DNA from: Bacilli bacterium
GTDB taxonomy: Bacteria; Bacillota_I; Bacilli_A; RFN20; CAG-826
Direction of reading: 5' to 3'
Assembly: GCA_017551465.1 (NCBI GenBank)
Contig: JAFZLN010000033.1
Location: forward strand, 1 to 9,153
Length of the DNA stretch: 9,153 nt
Of the stretch, positions 1 through 5,751 are shown piece after piece; the stretch's first letter is position 1; each line of letters starts with the position of its first letter. The position numbers were made by a program, and so were the translations under genes. The notes beneath the pieces were generated by a model that saw only the letters and a list, made by a program, of their open reading frames with translations, was not told the origin of the DNA and made no database searches.

Positions 1-512
1 TCTTCTCCTAATAAAGAGACATAGTAGTACTTGCCTTTTCTAGAAACACTGACCATGGTGAATTTAAATGATTCTGGCAAACAACGATGAAGTTTAACTT
101 TGACTCTACCTAATTTTGGGATTTGGATATCATCCCTAATGAAACGAATAGAGTTATGTGTATTCATGGTCGTATAACCATAATCATTCTTTTTCTTTTT
201 AAATCTTGGGAATGAAGCATTATGTCTAAAGAAATTCATATAGGCATCATATAAGTGGATAACCGTTTGTTGAAGCGCGATAGAATCAACTTCTTTTAAG
301 TATGGAAATGTTTCTTTATATTCTGGAAGAAGCTTAATCAAATCATATTTATCAATCGTTCTATTCTTATCGGCCTTATATGATTCAATACACATCGAAA
401 GGAAGTCATTATAAACTTGACGACAACAACCTAAAGTTTTCTCAATTAGTTCTTTTTGAGAAGGATTAGGATAGATTCTAAAGCGATATGCTCTTTTAAT
501 TGTTTTAGTCAT
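1..512 (-). CDS. tnpB: IS200/IS605-family TnpB (OrfB) RNA-guided nuclease, N-terminal part, cut by window edge
   Basis: Reading from the ATG at 512 gives 170 codons with no stop up to the left edge, so the C-terminal part, including the RuvC catalytic residues and zinc finger expected in TnpB, lies outside. The N-terminus (AYRFRIYPNPSQKELIEKTL, residues 8-27, then CCRQVYNDFL) is the typical OrfB helix-turn-helix start. The segment FPRFKKKK (101-108) is the conserved 'PrFKKK' stretch of the family. TnpB proteins are RNA-guided DNA endonucleases carried by IS200/IS605 elements. AAAGG sits 6 bases before the ATG (complement 519-523), and a good promoter lies at 592-620. No TnpA transposase gene is seen upstream, where recU follows on the other strand, so this looks like a tnpB-only (IS1341-type) copy, though the left flank is unseen. 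Whether it is intact cannot be judged. Confidence 0.9.
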   Translation of the reverse strand, partial: MTKTIKRAYRFRIYPNPSQKELIEKTLGCCRQVYNDFLSMCIESYKADKNRTIDKYDLIKLLPEYKETFPYLKEVDSIALQQTVIHLYDAYMNFFRHNASFPRFKKKKNDYGYTTMNTHNSIRFIRDDIQIPKLGRVKVKLHRCLPESFKFTMVSVSRKGKYYYVSLLGE

Positions 513-536
513 AATGTGCCTTTCGAAATATAAGAA

Positions 537-572
537 AAGGGAAATAAATGCTAAATGCATCATCTTCCCCTT
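537..572. repeat. Imperfect hairpin in the tnpB leader, possible transposon-end structure
   Basis: AAGGGAA (537-543) can pair with TTCCCCTT (565-572) with one bulged base. Inside it ATGC (548-551) pairs with GCAT (557-560) around a TAAAT loop. IS200/IS605 elements carry imperfect subterminal hairpins recognised by TnpA, so this could be the element end upstream of tnpB. It could equally be an ordinary leader stem-loop. No cleavage site or element boundary was identified. Confidence 0.3.
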
Positions 573-591
573 ATCCATATTTCCTACTATT

Positions 592-620
592 ATTATATCA
601 ATTTATTGATATAAAAGCAA
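592..620 (-). promoter_or_regulatory. Promoter of tnpB
   Basis: On the minus strand a TTGCTT -35 box (complement 615-620) and a perfect TATAAT -10 box (complement 592-597) are separated by exactly 17 bases. Transcription would begin near 585 and give a leader of about 70 bases before the tnpB ATG at 512. The spacer and -10 box are made of TATATCAAT-type inverted repeats. Confidence 0.65.
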
Positions 621-632
621 GATTATATCAAT
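594..632. repeat. Cluster of three TATATCAAT motifs, operator-like
   Basis: TATATCAA (594-601) and TTGATATA (606-613) form a perfect 8-base inverted repeat around TTTA. The 11-mer ATTATATCAAT at 592-602 recurs exactly at 622-632. Two direct copies and one inverted copy thus lie within 40 bases, covering the -10 box and spacer of the tnpB promoter. A regulator binding site is possible, but chance similarity in AT-rich DNA cannot be excluded. Confidence 0.4.
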
Positions 633-663
633 ACTTTTAACCTGATATTGAACAATGTGATAT

Positions 664-669
664 TATAAT
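664..669 (+). promoter_or_regulatory. Candidate -10 box for recU
   Basis: TATAAT stands 60 bases before the recU ATG. No convincing -35 box is found at 16-18 bases. TTGAAC at 648-653 is too close (10 bases), so this is a weak call. The leader downstream contains CCCTC (685-689), which can pair with the G run at 703-708. The only Shine-Dalgarno-like sequence near the start is GAGAG at 717-721. Confidence 0.35.
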
Positions 670-673
670 TACG

Positions 674-699
674 CTCAAATTCATCCCTCGCTTTAAAAA
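674..699 (+). repeat. 26-base imperfect repeat, copy 1 (recU leader)
   Basis: This stretch, with the core CTCAAATTCATCCCTCGCT (674-692), matches 6124-6149 at 21 of 26 positions without gaps. Both copies are on the plus strand in divergent intergenic regions, before recU and the ferredoxin gene respectively. The function is unknown. Confidence 0.45.
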
Positions 700-728
700 G
701 ATGGGGGGTCTTCTTTGAGAGTCTGATA

Positions 729-1319
729 ATGAGATACCCAAACGGCAAAACTTATCAAAAAAAAGAAAGCGATAATAAAACTGAAAAAACTCATCGCACC
801 CTTTTAAGTGCGGCTAACCGTGGTATGTCTTTAGAAGAAGATATCAATCTTTCTAATGACTACTATCGTGATATGGGTATCGCCCTCATTAATAAAAGAC
901 CAACTCCAATTAACATTGTTAAAGTAGATTATTCTAAAGGCGCGAGAATTACTGACGCCTATTTTGAAAAGCAATCCACTACTGACTATAACGGTGTTTA
1001 TAAAGGTAGATATATTGATTTTGAAGCCAAGAACACTAAATCAAATACTGCTTTCCCATTAAGCAATATTAGCGAACACCAAATCGTCCACTTAAAGAAT
1101 GTCCTCAAGCATGGTGGCATTGCATTCTTTATTATCTCTTTCCAAGTGAAAGATGAAATCTATCTTTTAGATGCTTCTTTTGTGATTGATTTCTATGAAC
1201 ACGGAAGTAGAAAATCTATTCCTTATGAAGTGTTCAAAAAGGATGCTGTTTTAATTAAACAGGACTACGCTCCAAGACTTCATTATCTTGATGCTGTGGA
1301 GCAATTATATTTCAAATAA
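729..1319 (+). CDS. recU: Holliday junction resolvase RecU
   Basis: RecU cleaves four-way DNA junctions during recombinational repair and chromosome segregation in Bacillota and Mollicutes. The 196-residue product matches the family from end to end: start MRYPNGKTYQ, STTDYNGVYKGRYIDFEAK (83-101) holding the PD-(D/E)xK nuclease core with D86, E99 and K101, then FPLSNISEHQIVH (109-121), and the C-terminal APRLHYLDAVEQLYF. B. subtilis RecU is similar in length. The ATG at 729 gives the family's usual N-terminus. The ribosome binding site is poor (GAGAG, 7 bases before the ATG). In B. subtilis recU is paired with ponA, but ponA is not present here. The gene faces nth and its TAA touches the nth stop codon, leaving no room for a terminator between them. 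Confidence 0.96.
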   Translation: MRYPNGKTYQKKESDNKTEKTHRTLLSAANRGMSLEEDINLSNDYYRDMGIALINKRPTPINIVKVDYSKGARITDAYFEKQSTTDYNGVYKGRYIDFEAKNTKSNTAFPLSNISEHQIVHLKNVLKHGGIAFFIISFQVKDEIYLLDASFVIDFYEHGSRKSIPYEVFKKDAVLIKQDYAPRLHYLDAVEQLYFK

Positions 1320-1946
1320 TTATTTACGTTTATATATACACATGTCGCTTATTTTGCAGTTTTCACACTTCGGTGAACGAGCGATACAATAGTAGCGGCC
1401 AAAATGAATTAATTGGTGATGCGACTTAATCCATCTCTCTTCAGGGATGATTTTTTTAAGCTTTCTTTCCACATCAATTGGTTCATCATCTTTTTTAGCG
1501 AGATTTAATCTCTTACTAATTCTCAAGATATGAGTATCAACTGGTAAATCTGGGATTTGGAAAATCTCCGCGCGGATAACACCAGCGGTTTTATTGCCCA
1601 CACCTGGTAAAGTCATTAATTGTTCTTTATCAGAAGGCACTACACCATTAAAGCGATCCACTAGGTCTTTGACAATACCTTTTAGGTTTTTAGCTTCATT
1701 TTTATATAAACCTATAGGTTTAATGATTTCTTCAATATCTTCTAATGGGGCATCATAAAGAGCATCTAATGTTGGATACTTCTTAAACAAGATTGGTGTG
1801 ACTGCATTAACTGATTTATCAGTTGTTTGAGCGGACAACATCACCGCGATGACTAATTCATAATCTTTGGTATATAAAAGTTCACACTTTGCAGTGGGTA
1901 ATATTTCATCTAAATAATCTAATAAAGGCTTGATATTAGTCTTCAT
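1320..1946 (-). CDS. nth: Endonuclease III (base excision repair DNA glycosylase/AP lyase)
   Basis: Endonuclease III removes oxidised pyrimidines and cuts the abasic site. Numbering from the ATG at 1946 (208 residues), the helix-hairpin-helix LPGVGNKTAG (113-122) contains catalytic K119, and PVDTHILRISKRL (135-147) contains catalytic D137. The C-terminal cysteines C187, C194, C197 and C203 have the C-x6-C-x2-C-x5-C spacing of the [4Fe-4S] cluster. The start is uncertain: ATG codons at 1955, 1949 and 1946 and a TTG at 1976 are all in frame, and none has a clear Shine-Dalgarno. The 1946 start gives the family's usual N-terminal length. Any of these overlaps the end of dnaD (stop 1936-1938), so translation is probably coupled. 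The dnaD-nth order is also found in B. subtilis. The stop codon abuts that of recU. Confidence 0.95.
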   Translation of the reverse strand: MKTNIKPLLDYLDEILPTAKCELLYTKDYELVIAVMLSAQTTDKSVNAVTPILFKKYPTLDALYDAPLEDIEEIIKPIGLYKNEAKNLKGIVKDLVDRFNGVVPSDKEQLMTLPGVGNKTAGVIRAEIFQIPDLPVDTHILRISKRLNLAKKDDEPIDVERKLKKIIPEERWIKSHHQLIHFGRYYCIARSPKCENCKISDMCIYKRK

Positions 1947-2589
1947 CATCTTCATCAAGCCATGGAGTTTTCGCAATACGAATGGTTTCTTCTAAATTAT
2001 TTGTCCAATCATCATTGATGGATGTTTTACCTTCGGCTTCAAGTTCTTCTCTTTTGGCCCATGTTAATAAAATCTTATCGACTGATTTAATCGATTTCTT
2101 GCCTTGACTAACAGCTTCTTTTAAAGCATTTATAATGACTTCGTCAGTATAACCCATGGCCACCCATTCTCTAATTGTGCTTACTTCTGTTGGGGAAAGG
2201 CTTCTACCTAATTCCACTTGGAAGTTTTCATAGATATTGGTGAGTTGATCACTAATGGTTTTATTATTTCTGACTTCGTTTTCTTTAGAAACACTGATTT
2301 GGAATTCACGATAAAGTCTCTCTTTAAGAGGATTTAAAGAGGTGACTGTTTTACCATTTGCGGTCGTGTATTCAATTAAACCACGAGTTAATAAATAAGC
2401 GAGTAAACGGTCAATTTCTTTGATGTCTAAAGACATCTTTAAAGATAAGATATCCGCGGTCACGAAAGTATCACCATATGAAATAAGGTGATCCATCATC
2501 AAAATGATGGCTAATTGGTTCTCACTAATCTTGAGTTTTTTATAGTTTTCTAAAAGTAAGAAATGAAAATCTACTGCTTCACTAATCAT
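1936..2589 (-). CDS. dnaD: DNA replication initiation/primosome protein DnaD
   Basis: DnaD of low-GC Gram-positives binds DNA and helps load the replicative helicase with DnaA, DnaB and DnaI at the origin and at restart sites. This 217-residue protein, close to the 232 residues in B. subtilis, has an N-terminal winged-helix part (about 1-95; VTADILSLKMSLDIKEIDRL at 43-62 reads as the recognition region). A C-terminal DnaD domain (about 115-182) contains FQVELGRSLSPTEV and KSVDKILLTWAKR. A short acidic tail (LDEDDED) ends the protein. It starts 4 bases after the stop of the cca-like gene and overlaps nth, so the three probably form one transcript. No strong ribosome binding site is seen, which suits translational coupling. 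Confidence 0.92.
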   Translation of the reverse strand: MISEAVDFHFLLLENYKKLKISENQLAIILMMDHLISYGDTFVTADILSLKMSLDIKEIDRLLAYLLTRGLIEYTTANGKTVTSLNPLKERLYREFQISVSKENEVRNNKTISDQLTNIYENFQVELGRSLSPTEVSTIREWVAMGYTDEVIINALKEAVSQGKKSIKSVDKILLTWAKREELEAEGKTSINDDWTNNLEETIRIAKTPWLDEDDED

Positions 2590-2593
2590 GCTA

Positions 2594-3286
2594 TTACTTT
2601 ATCACACCCACTAGGTTTGCTATATCAAATTGTGCAAAAATGTCCATTTTTTCTTTTTGATCCACAAGTGAATCATCAATTTTATTTAATTCGTTTCTAA
2701 TCTTTGCGTCTGTGATATTTTTTAATAAATCAAAGTTATCATGCATCGCTTTTAATAATGATCCTTCGATTTTTAAATGATGCATCAAATGGAATCTAAT
2801 TGCTCTTAAGATTCTAAGTGGGTCTTCTTTAATTCTTGTATCTGGATTACCCACCACTCTTAAGATACCGTTCTTCAAATCTTGTTCACCGTTACAATAA
2901 TCTATGACTTTTAAATCTTTATTCATATATAGCGCGTTCACGGTAAAGTCTCTTCTTAGATAGTCTTCTTTTAAATCTTTAACGAAGATGATTTTACTTG
3001 GATGGCGACTGTCTTCGTAAGAAGATTCTTTTCTTAAAGTTGTGATATCAAACTTTAATCCATCAGCGTTTTTATATTTTAAAGAACCAAATCTTTTAAA
3101 CGTTGTATCAACGCCTGGAAGGAAAGCAATAATCTCTTCAGGGGTAGCTTCACTAACAGCGTCCATATCCATTAATGGTTCACCTAAAAGATAGTCTCTA
3201 ACGGTACCACCGACGAGATATAATTCATAACCGTGTCTATTAAACTCTTTTGCGAGTTCTATGAATGCCACTAGATTCTTGTCCAT
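2594..3286 (-). CDS. cca: CCA-adding enzyme / poly(A) polymerase head-and-neck protein, short form
   Basis: Class II tRNA nucleotidyltransferases add or repair the 3' CCA end of tRNA. The N-terminal catalytic motifs are complete: LVGGTVRD (24-31), the metal-binding DxD as D40/D42 followed by SEATPEE, RRDFTVNAL (111-119), the nucleotide-selecting EDPLRILRAIRF (154-165), and the neck motif KIRNEL (195-200). The protein stops at residue 230, whereas bacterial family members are usually about 390-450 residues, so the body and tail that hold the tRNA are nearly all missing. There is no sign of a frameshift remnant: dnaD begins 4 bases later and has its own unrelated N-terminus. It may be a natural mini-enzyme that works as such or with a partner, or have another RNA-tailing role. 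The start at 3286 gives the expected N-terminus. The neighbouring dnaD and nth accompany cca in the wider B. subtilis region too. Confidence 0.85.
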   Translation of the reverse strand: MDKNLVAFIELAKEFNRHGYELYLVGGTVRDYLLGEPLMDMDAVSEATPEEIIAFLPGVDTTFKRFGSLKYKNADGLKFDITTLRKESSYEDSRHPSKIIFVKDLKEDYLRRDFTVNALYMNKDLKVIDYCNGEQDLKNGILRVVGNPDTRIKEDPLRILRAIRFHLMHHLKIEGSLLKAMHDNFDLLKNITDAKIRNELNKIDDSLVDQKEKMDIFAQFDIANLVGVIK

Positions 3287-3292
3287 GCTCTT

Positions 3293-3322
3293 ATTCTACA
3301 CTTTTTAAAAAAGAAGGCACAA
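3293..3322 (-). promoter_or_regulatory. Candidate promoter of cca-dnaD-nth, near-leaderless
   Basis: TTGTGC (complement 3317-3322) and TAGAAT (complement 3293-3298) are 18 bases apart. The -10 box ends 6 bases before the ATG at 3284-3286, so transcription would begin at or next to the start codon. No clear Shine-Dalgarno is present. The -35 box overlaps the T tract of the HU terminator. The match to consensus is moderate, and readthrough from HU is an alternative. Confidence 0.4.
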
Positions 3323-3347
3323 AAAAACCAGCGTTTCCGCTGATTTT
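3321..3347 (-). terminator. Rho-independent terminator after the HU gene
   Basis: Read on the minus strand, AAAATCAGCG, a GAAA tetraloop and CGCTGGTTTT form a 10-base-pair stem with one T-G wobble, running into a T tract (complement 3321-3327). It starts 13 bases after the HU stop codon. It separates HU from the cca-dnaD-nth group. Confidence 0.88.
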
Positions 3348-3360
3348 CTTTTAAACTGAA

Positions 3361-3645
3361 CTACTTGTTCAATTTGCCTTTTAAAGCTTTGGAAAGTCTG
3401 AAGCTCACTGAACGAGATTCGGCAATCTTAATGCGGGTATGTTGTTTTGGATGTGTACCATCGCGTGATTGACGGGTCTTTGGTGTGAAAACACCGAAGT
3501 TAGTGATGTTGACTTCTTGGCCTGCTAATAAGGCTTTTTCAATTTCACCGAAACAAATGTCCAATGCTGCACGAGCGTCTTTTTTGGATAAATGCGCTTC
3601 ATCTGCAACAATTTGAACTAAGTCTCTTCTGTTGAATTTCTTCAT
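3361..3645 (-). CDS. hup: HU-family nucleoid DNA-binding protein
   Basis: HU dimers bend and compact DNA without strict sequence preference. The 94-residue product shows the family plan: N-terminal helices with the LSKKDARAALD stretch (19-29), the NFGVF turn (49-53), a beta-arm with the conserved proline (P66 in GTHPKQHTRI) and the closing SKALKGKLN. The arm differs from the usual GRNPxTGE, which here is GTHPKQHT, and the arm exit RLSKAL replaces KPGKAL. Altered DNA contacts or IHF-like behaviour are conceivable. An in-frame TTG at 3651 exists, but the ATG at 3645 is preferred because GGGAG lies 9 bases before it. The gene has its own promoter and terminator. Its place between der and cca matches the gene order around B. 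subtilis hbs. Confidence 0.93.
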   Translation of the reverse strand: MKKFNRRDLVQIVADEAHLSKKDARAALDICFGEIEKALLAGQEVNITNFGVFTPKTRQSRDGTHPKQHTRIKIAESRSVSFRLSKALKGKLNK

Positions 3646-3702
3646 GTTCAAATGCTCCCTTTTTGTTGAAATGAATTAGCAAGATAATCCTTTTCAAGTT
3701 TT

Positions 3703-3711
3703 AGTATAGCA
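3703..3711 (-). promoter_or_regulatory. Extended -10 promoter of the HU gene
   Basis: The minus strand reads TGCTATACT (complement 3703-3711), a TGn-extended -10 box close to TATAAT. No good -35 box stands 16-18 bases upstream, as is common for extended -10 promoters. The predicted leader is about 50 bases and ends with the GGGAG ribosome binding site. Confidence 0.55.
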
Positions 3712-3719
3712 CTTAATTG

Positions 3720-3738
3720 AAAAAATGTGTGATTTTTT
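3720..3738 (-). other. A/T-only hairpin between der and HU
   Basis: AAAAAAT and ATTTTTT pair around a 5-base loop. Located 20 bases after the der stop codon, it could act as a weak terminator, but the stem has no G-C pairs and may have little effect. Confidence 0.25.
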
Positions 3739-3758
3739 ATATGACAATTATGAGATTT

Positions 3759-5078
3759 TTATTTAGATTGGTTCGTTCGTTTTTTTAAAACGATGCGAAT
3801 AGGCGTTCCGTCAAAATTAAATGTATCTCTTAAGCGATTTTCGATATAGCGTTGATATGAGAAATGCATGAAATTAGGATCGTTCACAAATAAAACAATT
3901 GTAGGCGGGGCGCTACTAACTTGCGATGCATAGAGTATTTTAAGCCTGCCACCATTGAAGTTTGGTGCTTGGTTCATGATTTGGGCATCTTGCATGACCT
4001 CGTTTAGCAAACTTGTCTTGATTCTGGTGTAGTAGGCTGCATGCACTGTATCAAGGGTTTCGAATAAGGTATCAAGTCTTTGCTTTTTAAGAGCGGAAAC
4101 AAACACTACTGGGGCATAATCAAGGAACTTATATTCTTCACGAATGATTTTGACATAATCGGACATAGTATTTGTTTGTTTGTCCACCAAATCCCATTTA
4201 TTAACAACGATGATAATGGCTTTGTGTAAATCAGTAGCATATTGAATGACGTGTTTATCTTGTTCAGTAATGCCTTCTTTACCATCAAGCACCAATAAAA
4301 CAATTTCACTTCTTTCAATGGCTTTAAGCGCACGTATCGCGGAATATTTATCAATTGATTCATAAATCTTGCCACGTTTTTTGAGACCAGCAGTATCAAT
4401 AACCAAATAGTTTTTGCCATTTCTATTGAATGGAGTGTCAATAGAGTCTCTGGTTGTACCAGAGATATTGCTCACGATAACACGATCTTGATTTAAGATA
4501 GCGTTTGTTAAAGAAGATTTACCAACATTAGGTCTACCAACAACGCAGAATGTGACTTTATCTTCTTCTAATTCTTCATTGTTTTCTGGTAAGTATTTGA
4601 TGATTTCATTTAAGATATCACCAATACCAATACCATGGGCACCAGAAACAACATGAGGTTCACCAAGGCCTAAGCCATAGAACTCTTGGGCGTCCGCCAT
4701 ATGGGAGCCTTCATCAATTTTATTAACAGCCAAAATAATTGGCTTATTCACTTTTCTTAGAATAGTTGTAACCACTCTATCGTCAGTGGTAATACCAAGC
4801 TTGCCGTCCACCACAAACACGATCACATCTGCCTCATTTATGGCAATTTCAGCCTGCATACGGATTTGTTCTTGGAATGGGCGATTAACGATTTCAATAC
4901 CACCAGTATCAATTAAAGAGAAGCGACAACCAAGCCATTCACATTGCCCGTAAAGTCTATCACGAGTAATACCCATTTCATCATCGACAATGGCGTGTCT
5001 TTCACCAATCATACGATTAAAAATCGTCGATTTGCCGACGTTAGGTGAGCCAACAATTGCAACGATTCCTTGAGCCAT
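3759..5078 (-). CDS. der: Ribosome biogenesis GTPase Der (EngA)
   Basis: Der is an essential tandem GTPase that assists assembly of the 50S ribosomal subunit. The 439-residue product (B. subtilis 436) has two G domains. The first carries GSPNVGKS (10-17), GITRD (36-40), DTGG (57-60) and NKID (119-122). The second carries GRPNVGKS (181-188), GTTRD (207-211), DTAG (228-231) and NKWD (293-296). A KH-like C-terminal domain ends in NFDGTPIRIVLKKR (421-434). All nucleotide-binding motifs are intact. The gene starts 3 bases after the cmk stop codon, with GGAGAAG 9 bases before the ATG inside the end of cmk. The cmk-der-HU order is a reduced version of the B. subtilis arrangement. Confidence 0.97.
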   Translation of the reverse strand: MAQGIVAIVGSPNVGKSTIFNRMIGERHAIVDDEMGITRDRLYGQCEWLGCRFSLIDTGGIEIVNRPFQEQIRMQAEIAINEADVIVFVVDGKLGITTDDRVVTTILRKVNKPIILAVNKIDEGSHMADAQEFYGLGLGEPHVVSGAHGIGIGDILNEIIKYLPENNEELEEDKVTFCVVGRPNVGKSSLTNAILNQDRVIVSNISGTTRDSIDTPFNRNGKNYLVIDTAGLKKRGKIYESIDKYSAIRALKAIERSEIVLLVLDGKEGITEQDKHVIQYATDLHKAIIIVVNKWDLVDKQTNTMSDYVKIIREEYKFLDYAPVVFVSALKKQRLDTLFETLDTVHAAYYTRIKTSLLNEVMQDAQIMNQAPNFNGGRLKILYASQVSSAPPTIVLFVNDPNFMHFSYQRYIENRLRDTFNFDGTPIRIVLKKRTNQSK

Positions 5079-5081
5079 AGA

Positions 5082-5750
5082 TTATTTCTTCTCCGCTAAT
5101 TTTTTATCAATGATTTTATTAACTTCTGCCACTACTTCATCAATAGTTAAATCAGAAGTATCTAAATGGATAGCGTCTGGGGCGGGTTTTAGAGGAGCAA
5201 ATGCACGATGAGAATCAATGTAGTCTCTCTTTTCCACGTCTGCGACGATATCTTCATAGGTACACGCAATACCTTTTTCTTGGTTTTCTAAATAACGACG
5301 TTGCGCTCTTTTTTCAACAGAAGCAACTTGGAAGATTTTGACTTCGGCGTTTGGTAAAACGTATGTACCAATATCACGTCCATCCATAATAACAGAATCT
5401 TTTTCCGCCATCTTTCTTTGAAGTTCTACTAAAGCAAGACGAATGTCTTTATAAGAAGCAATATATGAAACGTTGCCAGAAACATCAGTACCTCTAATTG
5501 GTTTACTGACATCAATGCCATTACATAAAACGACATAACCTGGTTTTAATTCGATGTGCACTTCAGGGATTAAAGCACAACAAGCTTTTTCATCTTGGCA
5601 GTCCACACCTTTTTGTAAACAATACCAAGTGAAAGCGCGATACATCGCACCTGTATCAATATAGGTGAAACCTCTCATGAGCGCCACTTTTTTGGCGATT
5701 GTAGATTTTCCTGCTGCGGCAGGACCGTCAATAGCAACAGCAATTTTCAT
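5082..5750 (-). CDS. cmk: Cytidylate kinase
   Basis: Cytidylate kinase phosphorylates CMP and dCMP to the diphosphates, salvaging nucleotides from RNA turnover. From the ATG at 5750 the product has 222 residues (about 224 in B. subtilis). It carries the P-loop GPAAAGKST (9-17), DTGAMYRA (32-39), the CMP-binding IMDGRDIGTYVLPNAEVKIF (121-140) and KRDYIDSHRAFAPLKPAPDA (174-193). A longer reading from 5780 would add ten residues out of the upstream gene and is not favoured. GGGGGAAAG ends 4 bases before the chosen ATG, and the homologous N-terminus KIAVAIDGPA follows at once. The gene starts 1 base after the upstream membrane-protein stop codon and ends 3 bases before der, so the three are surely cotranscribed. 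Confidence 0.96.
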   Translation of the reverse strand: MKIAVAIDGPAAAGKSTIAKKVALMRGFTYIDTGAMYRAFTWYCLQKGVDCQDEKACCALIPEVHIELKPGYVVLCNGIDVSKPIRGTDVSGNVSYIASYKDIRLALVELQRKMAEKDSVIMDGRDIGTYVLPNAEVKIFQVASVEKRAQRRYLENQEKGIACTYEDIVADVEKRDYIDSHRAFAPLKPAPDAIHLDTSDLTIDEVVAEVNKIIDKKLAEKK

Positions 5751-5751
5751 A

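Noticed and set aside
592..632. CRISPR-like array in the TATATCAAT cluster
   Set aside because: The repeats are too short, irregularly spaced and partly inverted. No repeat-spacer pattern exists here or elsewhere in the window.
2590..2593. Frameshift or pseudogene explanation for the short cca
   Set aside because: Only 4 bases separate it from dnaD, and dnaD's N-terminus is its own winged-helix domain. No body-domain remnant is visible in any frame I read there.
4106..4441. 111-codon open frame on the minus strand inside der
   Set aside because: It lies wholly within der in another frame and does not resemble a protein I recognise.
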